Shown here piece by piece: positions 35,484 through 43,270 of a DNA stretch of 64,000 nucleotides. Below the pieces are notes generated by a model, which searched no databases, was not told where the DNA came from, and was given only the letters and a program-made list of their open reading frames with translations. The number at the start of each line of letters is the position of its first letter. Position 1 is the stretch's first letter. This stretch comes from Qipengyuania gaetbuli. Its GTDB lineage: Bacteria; Pseudomonadota; Alphaproteobacteria; Sphingomonadales; Sphingomonadaceae. The stretch is from assembly GCF_009827315.1 (NCBI RefSeq), contig NZ_WTYF01000003.1, positions 362,708-426,707 of the forward strand, given 5' to 3'. The position numbers and the translations under genes are program-made.

Positions 35484-36755
35484 TTACTTCCAGCCGTCGA
35501 TCCACGCCCAGGTCGCGAAGCTGTCGGGTCCTGCCAGCGGTTCTGCGGCGAGGATCTCGTAGAAAAATCCGAAAAACAGCGCGCTCAGCACCAGCACGGC
35601 GCCTGAAACTTTTTTCCAGCCCGCCCGCCAAAGGTCGTCCAGCGTGAGTGCCAAGGCGATCAGCAGGAAAGTACTCGGCAGGAAGTAGTGGTAATAGAAC
35701 TGGGTCGATTTCTCCGCGACCAGCCACAGGCCAAGGCTGACGGCATAGAGCACAGCGATGGCACCGTGTGCGGGCGACTTCTGCGAAATGCCGCGCATCG
35801 CACACCAAACCAGCGCCGGCAGGCCTAGCAGCATGGTCAGGGGGTTGCCGACCAGCAAGACGCCGCGCTGCGCACCGTCCACGTTTTCGTAGAGATACCA
35901 GATGGCCCGCAGGTTGAGCATCCATTCGGGCCAGGTGGATTCGTAAGGATGGCTCTGAAGGACCTGCGTCTGGAGATCGAGCATGAGCCTGTGATGCGCG
36001 GCGATGCCCTCGTTTATTCCGTCGACCTGAAATGAATAGGCGGGCCAGAACGTCAGCCAGTAAACGAACAGCGGCAGTATGCCGAGCCACAGGAAAGCCT
36101 CGACCAGCGTCATGCCGGGCACTGGCATCCCGCGCCGCGACAGGAACAGGCGGCGGCGGCCCGCGAACCACCTCAGTACAAGGAAGGCGATACCGGGCGC
36201 CATGGCGAGCGGCACGGCATTCCATTTCGCGCCCATCGCGAGGCCCAGCGCGATCCCTGCCAGGGCAAGGCTGCGGCGGCCGGTTTCCGGCTCGCGCATG
36301 GCGGCGGCCAGCTGCCAATATGCCAGCGCGATCGCGCAGACCATGAAGATGTCGAGCATGGCGATGCGCGAATGGATGAACAGGTGGAAGCCGGTCGCGA
36401 CAAGCGTACCTGCGGCGACAACGGCAAACCGGCTCAGCGTTGCGAACCATGCCGCCCGCATGATTGCGAAGAGTGCCAGCGCGCCGGCGAGAGAGGAAAA
36501 CAGGCGCCAGCCCCAAGGGTTGTCGCCGAAGATCGCAATGCCGAGCGCAATCATCTCCTTGCCGAACATGGGATGTTCGCGATTGGTGAAATTGCCCAGT
36601 TCGAGCAGCTCGCGCGCTGCCGGGAGGTAATGCACCTCGTCGAAATAGGGCGCGCTGGGGATCGCGAGGTTCCACAGCGCCAGCAGCCAGAAGCCGACCG
36701 CAAGCGCGGCGCACCAGGCAATCGGATCGCGGGGCTGCTCAGGTGCGCGGCTCAT
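35484..36755 (-). CDS. PMT/GT39-family lipid-linked sugar glycosyltransferase
   Basis: A 423-aa membrane protein with about ten hydrophobic segments. The first periplasmic loop has PYFDEVHYLPAAREL and NREHPMFGKEMI, where the Asp-Glu and Glu-His-Pro match the catalytic loop of protein O-mannosyltransferases and related enzymes. Further landmarks are HSRIAMLDIFMV and MGAKWNAVPLA. It probably moves a sugar from polyprenyl phosphate to a protein or lipid outside the membrane. ATG 36755 is preferred over the adjacent GTG. Convergent with the DPM1-like gene, with four bases between stops. Confidence 0.85.
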   Translation of the reverse strand: MSRAPEQPRDPIAWCAALAVGFWLLALWNLAIPSAPYFDEVHYLPAARELLELGNFTNREHPMFGKEMIALGIAIFGDNPWGWRLFSSLAGALALFAIMRAAWFATLSRFAVVAAGTLVATGFHLFIHSRIAMLDIFMVCAIALAYWQLAAAMREPETGRRSLALAGIALGLAMGAKWNAVPLAMAPGIAFLVLRWFAGRRRLFLSRRGMPVPGMTLVEAFLWLGILPLFVYWLTFWPAYSFQVDGINEGIAAHHRLMLDLQTQVLQSHPYESTWPEWMLNLRAIWYLYENVDGAQRGVLLVGNPLTMLLGLPALVWCAMRGISQKSPAHGAIAVLYAVSLGLWLVAEKSTQFYYHYFLPSTFLLIALALTLDDLWRAGWKKVSGAVLVLSALFFGFFYEILAAEPLAGPDSFATWAWIDGWK

Positions 36756-36798
36756 CACGCTGCGGCTTAGGCAGCGGCGGCGCGAGCTGCAACCCGCA

Positions 36799-37191
36799 TC
36801 AGGCTTCTGTACGCGCTTCCAGCCAGAAAAGGCGTGCGGCCATGGCGAGCAGGCCGATACTTGCAGTTGCCGCGACGAACAGCAGCCATGGCACTAGGTT
36901 CATCCCTGCCGCACGTGCCCGAGGTGCAATCAGGAAAACCGCGATCCCGACTGCGAACAGCAGGTCCCACCAGACCTGCACGCCCCACAGGTTTTCCGTG
37001 TGATTGGTCCAGACCAGCAGCACGCCCTCGCGCGCGATCGTCACTGCGGTGAAGGCTGCGAACCCTGCCGCAAGGGCGGCTGCCAGAGTGGCGCTGCCGG
37101 TCTTCGGAGAACCTGCGAGGATGTAGCCGAACGCCATGACTATTGAGACGAGGCCGGCGGCGGCGAGGATTTCGTAAGCGGACACAGGCAT
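36799..37191 (-). CDS. Four-helix membrane protein, likely TetR target
   Basis: A 130-aa inner-membrane protein with four hydrophobic segments (EILAAAGLVSIVMAFGYILAG onward) and a polar loop with REGVLLVWTNHTENLWGVQVW (read in parts). No enzyme motif and no family I can name. It is divergent from the TetR gene, and the 65-bp gap is largely filled by two palindromic operators, so its expression is almost certainly under that repressor. Confidence 0.65.
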   Translation of the reverse strand: MPVSAYEILAAAGLVSIVMAFGYILAGSPKTGSATLAAALAAGFAAFTAVTIAREGVLLVWTNHTENLWGVQVWWDLLFAVGIAVFLIAPRARAAGMNLVPWLLFVAATASIGLLAMAARLFWLEARTEA

Positions 37192-37204
37192 TCCCCGATT
37201 CGAA

Positions 37205-37220
37205 TGTAGCAGACGCTACA
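37205..37220. promoter_or_regulatory. Putative TetR operator 1
   Basis: TGTAGC-AGAC-GCTACA is a perfect 6-bp inverted repeat with a four-base spacer. A second site with the same arms lies 28 bp away, and an extra half-site TGTAGC is at 37223-37228 between them. The position between divergent genes fits control of both. Confidence 0.75.
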
Positions 37221-37232
37221 CTTGTAGCCTTG

Positions 37233-37248
37233 TGTAGCAGTCGCTACA
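37233..37248. promoter_or_regulatory. Putative TetR operator 2
   Basis: TGTAGC-AGTC-GCTACA has the same arms as operator 1 and ends nine bases before the TetR start codon. Binding here would block the TetR promoter or initiation region, giving autoregulation. Confidence 0.75.
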
Positions 37249-37256
37249 AGTGGGGC

Positions 37257-37796
37257 ATGAAGACTGGCCGTATGTCGCGCGAAACCCTGCTTCCTGCGCT
37301 GGCTGCCCACGTCATGCAGAACGGGCTGGGAAGCTTGTCGCTTCGGCCGCTCGCCAGGTCGGCCGGCACCAGCGACCGGATGCTGATCTATCATTTCGGC
37401 AGCAAGGAAAGGCTGGTCGAAGCCTTGCTCGACTTCCTCGCGCTGCAGTTCACGCAGGCGCTCGATACGGCCTTTCCAGCCCGGCGATCGGTATCGCGGC
37501 GTGCCTGTGCGCAGACGGTGTTCGACATTACCGGCCAGCCCGAGTTCGCGCCCTTCTTCAGGGTCTGGTGGGACATCGTGGCAGGGTGCGCGGCCGGTGA
37601 CAGGGCCCATCTCGACGCGGCTGGCAGGATAATGGACCGGCTGCTCGATTGGGTCGTCGACCACTTGCCAGAAAGCGATCCCGATCCTGCCGAGGGCGCG
37701 CGCGCGGTGCTGGCAGTGATCGAGGGGGCCCAAATGCTCAGGGCGGTCGGGCGCGGGTCCATCGGCCAAGCGGGGCTTTCCGCCCTCGAAGGCTGA
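37257..37796 (+). CDS. TetR family transcriptional regulator
   Basis: A 179-aa repressor. The N-terminal helix-turn-helix is SLRPLARSAGTSDRMLIYHFGSKE (read in parts), with the usual YHFGSKE ending of the recognition region. The C-terminal ligand domain is all-helical and is not assignable to a ligand class. ATG 37257 is chosen because upstream in-frame codons run through the two operators. It is divergent from the four-helix membrane protein and probably represses it and itself. Confidence 0.88.
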   Translation: MKTGRMSRETLLPALAAHVMQNGLGSLSLRPLARSAGTSDRMLIYHFGSKERLVEALLDFLALQFTQALDTAFPARRSVSRRACAQTVFDITGQPEFAPFFRVWWDIVAGCAAGDRAHLDAAGRIMDRLLDWVVDHLPESDPDPAEGARAVLAVIEGAQMLRAVGRGSIGQAGLSALEG

Positions 37797-37836
37797 GCCG
37801 CTTGCGGCACGCTTTGCGCGTGCTATCCCGCAGGCG

Positions 37837-39042
37837 ATGAAAAAGACCACCGGTACAGATCGCTCGATCACTTCGAAGTGGCGGCCAGCCACGCAGGCCG
37901 TGCGCGGGGGCACCTGGCGTAGCGAGCATGGCGAGACCAGCGAGGCGCTGTTCCTCACCTCGGGCTATACCTACGACAACGCGCAGACCGTCGCCGATCG
38001 CTTTGCCGGCGAGGCGGAGGGCATGACCTATTCGCGCCTCCAGAACCCGACCGTCGCCATGCTGGAAGAGCGCATCGCGCTGATGGAAGGTGCCGAAGCG
38101 TGCCGTGCGCAGGCGAGCGGCATGTCGGCCATGACCACGGCGCTGCTGTGCCAGCTTTCGGCAGGCGACCATGTCGTGGGTGCACGCGCGGCCTTCGGCT
38201 CGTGCCGCTGGCTGCTCGACCACCTCCTCCCCCGCTTCGGTATCGAGACCACCGTCGTCGACAGCGCCGATGATGATGCGTGGGAAGCTGCCATTCGTCC
38301 CAACACCAAGGTCTTCTTTTTCGAGACCCCGGCCAATCCGACGCTCGACGTGGTCGACCTCGCCCATGTCTGCGCTGTCGCCAAGGCGCACGGCATCACG
38401 ACGGTGGTCGACAATGCCTTTGCCACCAGCGCGCTGCAAAGGCCGATGGACTTCGGCGCCGACGTGGTCGCCTATTCCGCCACCAAGCTGATGGACGGGC
38501 AGGGCAGGGTCCTGGCGGGCGCGGTCTGCGCTTCGCAGGAGTGGATCGACGAGGTCCTGCTGCCGTTCCAGCGCAACACCGGCCCGAACATCGCGCCGTT
38601 CAATGCCTGGGTCGTCCTGAAGGGCCTCGAGACGCTGAGCCTGCGTGCCATGAAGCAGAGCGAGAATGCGGTTGCACTGGGCAAGGCGATCGAGGGCCGG
38701 GTGCCGAAGATGCTGCATCCCGGCCTAGCCAGCCACCCGCGTCATGAACTGGCGACACGGCAGATGACCGCGACAGGCCCGATTTTCGCCTTCGATGTCG
38801 GCGACCGCGCGACCGCGTTCCGTGTTCTCGATGCGCTGGAACTGGTCGATATTTCGAACAATATCGGCGATGCGCGCAGCCTCATGTGTCACCCTGCCAG
38901 CACGACCCATGCGGGCATGACGCAGGAAGCGCGCGACGAGATGGGCGTGACAGAGGGTCTGCTGCGTATCAACGTCGGGCTCGAGGACGTGGAGGACGTC
39001 AAGGAAGACCTCGAACGCGCCCTGGGGGCTGCGGGGCTGTGA
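37837..39042 (+). CDS. metZ: O-succinylhomoserine sulfhydrylase
   Basis: It makes homocysteine directly from O-succinylhomoserine and sulfide in methionine synthesis. The 401-aa protein is a Cys/Met-metabolism PLP enzyme with TSGYTYDNAQ, YSRLQNPTVAMLEERIALMEG, FFETPANPTLDVVDL, DNAFATSALQRP, the PLP lysine in YSATKLMDGQGRVLAGAV, and the C-terminal SLMCHPASTTHAGM. Only about 40 bp separate it from the TetR gene, containing a hairpin (GCACGC...GCGTGC at 37807-37823) but no SAM riboswitch. Its stop overlaps the next gene. Confidence 0.94.
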   Translation: MKKTTGTDRSITSKWRPATQAVRGGTWRSEHGETSEALFLTSGYTYDNAQTVADRFAGEAEGMTYSRLQNPTVAMLEERIALMEGAEACRAQASGMSAMTTALLCQLSAGDHVVGARAAFGSCRWLLDHLLPRFGIETTVVDSADDDAWEAAIRPNTKVFFFETPANPTLDVVDLAHVCAVAKAHGITTVVDNAFATSALQRPMDFGADVVAYSATKLMDGQGRVLAGAVCASQEWIDEVLLPFQRNTGPNIAPFNAWVVLKGLETLSLRAMKQSENAVALGKAIEGRVPKMLHPGLASHPRHELATRQMTATGPIFAFDVGDRATAFRVLDALELVDISNNIGDARSLMCHPASTTHAGMTQEARDEMGVTEGLLRINVGLEDVEDVKEDLERALGAAGL

Positions 39043-39770
39043 GCAGGCCTGCCGCCCTTGTCGTCGGTGCAGGCGACGGGCTGGGCGGGGCCATCGCCAA
39101 GGCTTTTGCACGCGAAGGCCTGACTGCCTGCGTTACCCGCCGCCCGCGCCACGAGGACAAGCTTGCTGGGCTAGTGTCCGAAATCGAGGCCGAAGGGGGC
39201 AGCGCCATCGCTTTCGGGGTCGATGCGCGCGACGAGGAGGACACGATTGCCCTGTTCGAACGGATCGAGCGGGAAGTCGGCCCGCTCGAAGTGGTCGTTT
39301 TCAACATCGGCGCGAACGTGCGTTTCGGCATCCGCGACACGACCGCGCAGGTCTATCGCAAGGTGTGGGAAATGGCGGCCTTTGCCGGCTTCCTCGCAGG
39401 CAGGGAGGCGGCAAGGCGCATGGTGCCCCGCGGTCGGGGTTCGATCCTGTTTACCGGCGCAACCGCCAGCCTGCGCGGCGGGGCGGGGTTTTCCGCATTT
39501 GCCGGGGCGAAACATGCTCTGCGGGCCTTGGCGCAATCGATGGCGCGCGAACTGGGCCCCGAGGGCATCCATGTCGCCCATGTCGTGATCGACGGTGCGG
39601 TGGACGGCGATTTCATCCGCGGCCTCTACCCCGATTGGGAGGAAAGGCTGGCGGAAGACCGGCTGCTAGTGCCGGCGAGTATCGCGGAAGAATATGTGCG
39701 GCTCTGGAAACAGCCGCGTAACGCATGGACGAACGAGCTGGACCTGCGCCCGTGGAAGGAGCAATTCTGA
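39039..39770 (+). CDS. SDR-family protein lacking the catalytic tyrosine
   Basis: A 243-aa short-chain dehydrogenase-like protein. The cofactor motif GAGDGLGGAIAKAF is near the N-terminus, followed by VTRRPRHEDK (basic, suits NADP). NIGANVRFG replaces the usual NNAG region, and the active-site segment reads FSAFAGAKHAL: the expected Tyr-x3-Lys is Phe-x3-Lys. The start is GTG 39039, overlapping the metZ stop. The change suggests a non-standard reaction or a binding role. Confidence 0.8.
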   Translation: MSRPAALVVGAGDGLGGAIAKAFAREGLTACVTRRPRHEDKLAGLVSEIEAEGGSAIAFGVDARDEEDTIALFERIEREVGPLEVVVFNIGANVRFGIRDTTAQVYRKVWEMAAFAGFLAGREAARRMVPRGRGSILFTGATASLRGGAGFSAFAGAKHALRALAQSMARELGPEGIHVAHVVIDGAVDGDFIRGLYPDWEERLAEDRLLVPASIAEEYVRLWKQPRNAWTNELDLRPWKEQF

Positions 39771-40381
39771 TGAGCAAGACGGTCGAATTCATTCTCGATC
39801 TGGCCGCGCCCAATGGCTACCTCGCCTGGTATCCGCTGAAGGATATCGTGGCACGCACGGGCGCAGAATTGCTCGTGACACCCGTCTTCCTCGGCGGGAT
39901 GCACAAGCTGACCGGGAACGCGCCGCCGATGATGCGCGACGCGAACGTGAAGGGGAAGGTCCCCTATGCCGCGCTCGAATTCCAGCGCTTTCTCGACCGC
40001 CACGCGATGACGAAATTCCGGATGCATCCGGCGCTGCCGTTCAATTCGATCCTGCTGCAGCGCGTCCTTGTGGCGGCGAAAGACCAGCAGGAGATGCAGG
40101 CGCTCGTCGATGCGTTCCAGCCGGCGGTGTGGGAGCAGAACATCGACTGCTCCGATGTCGAGGCAGTGGGCGGCGTGCTGGCCGAAAGCGGTTTCGATGC
40201 GCAGCGCCTGCTTGGCGCAACGCAGGACGCGGAGGTTAAGCAGCGGCTGGTGGACAACACTTCGCAGGCCGTCGAACGCGGAGCCTTCGGCATCCCGACT
40301 TTCTTCGTCGGGTCCGAGATGTGGTTCGGCAAGGAACGGCTCGGCCAGCTCGAAGAATACCTGACCGGCGGCAAACCCTAG
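39770..40381 (+). CDS. 2-hydroxychromene-2-carboxylate isomerase family protein (DsbA-like fold)
   Basis: A 203-aa kappa-class GST/HCCA-isomerase relative. It begins VEFILDLAAPNGYLAWYPLKDI, with Pro-Asn-Gly where the family usually has S-P-Y/F, then VTPVFLGGMHKLTGN, and ends with the thioredoxin-like cis-proline strand GAFGIPTFFVGSEMWFGKERL. Family members use glutathione to isomerise naphthalene-degradation intermediates, but the neighbours here show no aromatic pathway, so the substrate is open. Its ATG overlaps the SDR stop (TGATG). Confidence 0.82.
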   Translation: MSKTVEFILDLAAPNGYLAWYPLKDIVARTGAELLVTPVFLGGMHKLTGNAPPMMRDANVKGKVPYAALEFQRFLDRHAMTKFRMHPALPFNSILLQRVLVAAKDQQEMQALVDAFQPAVWEQNIDCSDVEAVGGVLAESGFDAQRLLGATQDAEVKQRLVDNTSQAVERGAFGIPTFFVGSEMWFGKERLGQLEEYLTGGKP

Positions 40382-40385
40382 GGCG

Positions 40386-40787
40386 TCAGCTCGGCAGGTA
40401 GATCTGCTTCGTTTCCGTCAGTGTAATCGGCGGGATCATCGCGAAGGGGATGATCGGGCGTAGCTGCACGGTCATGGTCATCGTGCCTGTCTCGGCATTG
40501 TTCACCGTGCCGCGCCGGAAGGTCAGCGTCTGGACGGCGTTGGGATCGACCCCGATCAGCGCAGCGCGCGTGGTCGCGATGACGGTTGCGTCGGTGGCTG
40601 CCGGATCGACCTTGGCCAGTCGCAGTCCTTCTCCCATCGCATTGCGCATCGACCCGTTGGCGTTGAGCACCAGGCCGAAGTTCAGGATGCCGATCATCAG
40701 CGCCACCAGCACGGGCAGCGCGATGGCGAACTCGATTCCGAAGGAGCCTTCGCGGTCGCGGCGCAGGCGCTTGAAAAGATGCGTCAT
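40386..40787 (-). CDS. TadE-like pilus assembly protein
   Basis: A 133-aa minor pseudopilin-like protein. The N-terminus has a basic segment (LFKRLRRDREGSFGIEFAIALPVL) with the Gly-x4-Glu pattern at the start of the hydrophobic helix that is typical of TadE. The rest is a small secreted domain. Its ATG at 40787 overlaps the stop of the preceding gene (ATGA). The trio 42532-40386 encodes TadG-, TadE- and TadE-type proteins; no Tad secretion ATPase or Flp pilin gene is in the window. Confidence 0.75.
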   Translation of the reverse strand: MTHLFKRLRRDREGSFGIEFAIALPVLVALMIGILNFGLVLNANGSMRNAMGEGLRLAKVDPAATDATVIATTRAALIGVDPNAVQTLTFRRGTVNNAETGTMTMTVQLRPIIPFAMIPPITLTETKQIYLPS

Positions 40788-41263
40788 TGCAGCCTCACGA
40801 TGCTGTCGCCGGTCACGGTGGTCGGCGAATAGGGAACGGTGGTCCCGCTGAACATGGCACCCATGTTGCGCCAGTTGAAACCGGTCGACACGGGTTGGTC
40901 GATTGCGACGCTCACGAAGCGCTTCTGGACCTGTCCGGGCGAGCAGTTGCTGTTGAAGCTGTACCCTTGCGTCCCGTCGCATTCGAGGATCAGCTGCACG
41001 CGGATGTCGCTGGTCGGGCGGTTGCTGGCGTTGCGGGCCTCGGCCACGAGATAGCTCGTGTCGGTGGAGGTCGGCCGCTTGGCAAGGGCGAGGTCGGTAG
41101 TCTGCTGCGCAGCCTGCTCGAGATCGATGCGCGTTGCCACGATCACCGACAAATCGACCATGCCGAGGAACAGCAGCGCGAGCAGCGGGGCGGCGAGCGC
41201 CAGTTCGACGAAGCCGACACCCGAAGTGTCGCGATAGAGCTTGCGGAGGAAGTGATACAGCAT
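40784..41263 (-). CDS. TadE-like pilus assembly protein
   Basis: A 159-aa protein with the TadE pattern: short basic start (LRKLYRDTSGVGFVELALAAP) and one membrane helix (LLALLFLGMVDLSVIV). The periplasmic domain has a Cys pair (ECDGTQGYSFNSNC) that could form a disulfide. It follows the TadG-like gene by three bases and overlaps the next TadE-like gene by four, so the three are one operon. Confidence 0.75.
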   Translation of the reverse strand: MLYHFLRKLYRDTSGVGFVELALAAPLLALLFLGMVDLSVIVATRIDLEQAAQQTTDLALAKRPTSTDTSYLVAEARNASNRPTSDIRVQLILECDGTQGYSFNSNCSPGQVQKRFVSVAIDQPVSTGFNWRNMGAMFSGTTVPYSPTTVTGDSIVRLQ

Positions 41264-41266
41264 GGC

Positions 41267-42532
41267 CTACTCCACCACCCTGATCGTGAAGGCGGACGAA
41301 TTGATCGTCGTCAGGTCAGGGTCGCAATTGTTGTCGATGTTGTTCGTCCCGCCGAAGCGCACGCGCTGGGTGACGATCAGCAGGCACTGCGCAGTCTGCG
41401 ACGAATCCCCGTTGTAAATCAGGTCGTTGGTCGGGAAATAGATCGCCCCGTGCAGGTTGATGTCCGAACCGCCGTTGATCGTGTTGCTCAGGTCCGACGC
41501 GATGCGGTCCTGGTAGAACAAGATCCCGCCCCACAGCGGGTCTTCCGCCATGGTTGGTGCGCGAATGTCGATTTCCGCGCTGCCGTTCACCGACAGGGTC
41601 GCGACCTGCGTAGGGTTGTTCCCGGTCAGGATAAAGGTGACCCCCCCGGTCGTGCCGGGAGCCATGAAAACCTCTGCACCCGAGTTGATCGTCAGCGAAC
41701 CGCCATCGATCACGTAGACACCGGGGCGCAGGTAAACGGTGCCCTGGATACGCAGCCCGTTATTGTAGCGGCACGGATCGAGCGTGCGGGTCTGGCCGGG
41801 CGTCACGTTGACATTGTTGAGGTTACAGGTTGGCGACCAGGTCAGGTTGCGGCTCGCCAGCGGATCCTCGACTGGCAGGCCATAGGATACGAGCGAGGCG
41901 TTGGACGGCAAGTTGCCCGATCCGTAGTCGATCCCCCCGACACTCATGACGAGGTCGGTATTGAGGAAGCTCGAACCGCCGAGGTCGACCGAAACGCCCC
42001 CCGGAGAATTGGACGAAACCGGGCAGCCCAGATTGACTTGCGCGCCGCCGAAGACGTCGATGCCCGTGCCATCGGTTGCCAGTGCGCGCACGCACGGATT
42101 GCCGATTGCGACGGCGGTGGCGACGGCGCGGGTGCGTATGGTGGGCGGGGTCGACAGGAAGACGGAAGAGAAGGGCAGGGCGCGGCTGGTGGTCGCGACG
42201 ACTTCGATCGCCCCGCTGTCGCCCGTCCAGGCGCCGCTGGTCGGCGGCGTGGAAACCAGCTCGATCGTGTGGACCGTGTTGGCGGTGCGTCCGACCTCGC
42301 TGGTGACTGCCGTGTTGTGGTCGCGCCCGAAGGACATGGCAAGCGCGCCGGCAACGGCGCCGGTATCGACGGCCTGCTGCATCTGCCGTTTCCAGAGATA
42401 CCACTGGACCGTGTCCACGCTGATCCCCGCGGCCCCGACGAGCGCAGTGATCCCGGCCCCTGCCATAAGCAGCAGGTTTCCGGTCGTGTCCTTCTTCAGA
42501 CGCTGCAGAAATGTTCCGATACGCCTGCCCAT
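41267..42532 (-). CDS. TadG-like protein (Tad domain)
   Basis: A 421-aa protein with the Tad N-terminal pattern: basic start, LKKDTTGNLLLMAGAGITAL helix, then VDTVQWYLWKRQMQQAVDTG with the characteristic run before a large extracytoplasmic part. The C-terminal 250 residues are rich in Gly, Ser, Thr and Asn with beta-strand periodicity and several cysteines (NPCVRAL, NLGCPVS, TCNLNN). TadG proteins are accessory to Flp/Tad pili; a host-surface role is possible. GAGGGG about eight bases upstream supports ATG 42532. Confidence 0.78.
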   Translation of the reverse strand: MGRRIGTFLQRLKKDTTGNLLLMAGAGITALVGAAGISVDTVQWYLWKRQMQQAVDTGAVAGALAMSFGRDHNTAVTSEVGRTANTVHTIELVSTPPTSGAWTGDSGAIEVVATTSRALPFSSVFLSTPPTIRTRAVATAVAIGNPCVRALATDGTGIDVFGGAQVNLGCPVSSNSPGGVSVDLGGSSFLNTDLVMSVGGIDYGSGNLPSNASLVSYGLPVEDPLASRNLTWSPTCNLNNVNVTPGQTRTLDPCRYNNGLRIQGTVYLRPGVYVIDGGSLTINSGAEVFMAPGTTGGVTFILTGNNPTQVATLSVNGSAEIDIRAPTMAEDPLWGGILFYQDRIASDLSNTINGGSDINLHGAIYFPTNDLIYNGDSSQTAQCLLIVTQRVRFGGTNNIDNNCDPDLTTINSSAFTIRVVE

Positions 42533-42865
42533 TGCGTTGCCCCTCGGCTTGAATTTCTCCGAGAATGGAAACTACCCCTCCCTGGCTAAGAGAAAGTCGC
42601 AAACCGCGGTAAATCGATATTAACCATGACATCGGCTCATCTGCGCGCAGCGAGCCAAGTCAGGGGCGCGAATAACTGTTCATCGTCCTGCAAATTTCTG
42701 CGCTTGCGGAACCCATTGCGGCCAAGTCCGCACGCATTCGTGAACGCGAGGCACGCAGCCATTATCTCCGCATTCTGCACCATTCTCGCTGAAAACGGCG
42801 GATAAGTGGGGTTTCTGCAGCCTCCCGGCCTTGTCGTCCGCAGCCGAATTCCTAATTTGGTACAT
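42533..42865. other. Divergent intergenic region between tadG-like and apaG (333 bp)
   Basis: This gap holds the promoters of the minus-strand pilus operon and of apaG. An AT-richer patch (AATCGATATTAACCATG at about 42611-42627) is the only obvious compositional feature. Short open frames on the minus strand show no family features. No hairpin or RNA gene was recognised. Confidence 0.35.
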
Positions 42866-43267
42866 GTGATCAAGGAGCTTTTTCAGCACGCCGCCACGAC
42901 CGACGGGATTACCGTCCGAGTTGCCGTGAATTTCCTTCCCGAACAGTCGCAGCCCGATGCCGACAAGTGGTTCTGGGTCTATCACATCCGCATCGAGAAC
43001 GGTTCGCACGAAAAGGTTCAGCTCAAGACCCGTCATTGGCGCATCACCGATGCGCGCGGCATGGTCGCCCATGTTGATGGCGAAGGGGTCGTGGGCGAAC
43101 AACCACTGCTCGCACCCGGGGCCAGCCACGATTATGTGTCGGGTTGTCCACTGGAAACACCCTATGGCTCGATGGAAGGTTTCTACACCTTCGTGCGCGA
43201 GGACGGCTCGCCTTTCGAGGTGCGAATTCCCTTCTTCCCGCTGGCCGCACCCGCGACCGCCGGCTGA
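42866..43267 (+). CDS. apaG: ApaG family protein (Co2+/Mg2+ efflux associated)
   Basis: A 133-aa beta-sandwich protein. Landmarks are GITVRVAVNFLPEQS, WFWVYHIRIENGS, LKTRHWRITDARG and GVVGEQPLLAPGASHDYVSG, followed by GSMEGFYTFV. The start is taken as GTG 42866 (with IKELFQHAA next), matching the usual length; a TTG nine bases upstream is possible. In E. coli apaG lies beside apaH, which is not present here. Function is inferred from family only. Confidence 0.93.
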   Translation: MIKELFQHAATTDGITVRVAVNFLPEQSQPDADKWFWVYHIRIENGSHEKVQLKTRHWRITDARGMVAHVDGEGVVGEQPLLAPGASHDYVSGCPLETPYGSMEGFYTFVREDGSPFEVRIPFFPLAAPATAG

Positions 43268-43270
43268 GGG

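Noticed and set aside
37797..37836. SAM riboswitch before metZ
   Set aside because: Only 40 bases separate metZ from the TetR gene. They hold a small hairpin but not the pseudoknot or length required for a SAM-II element.
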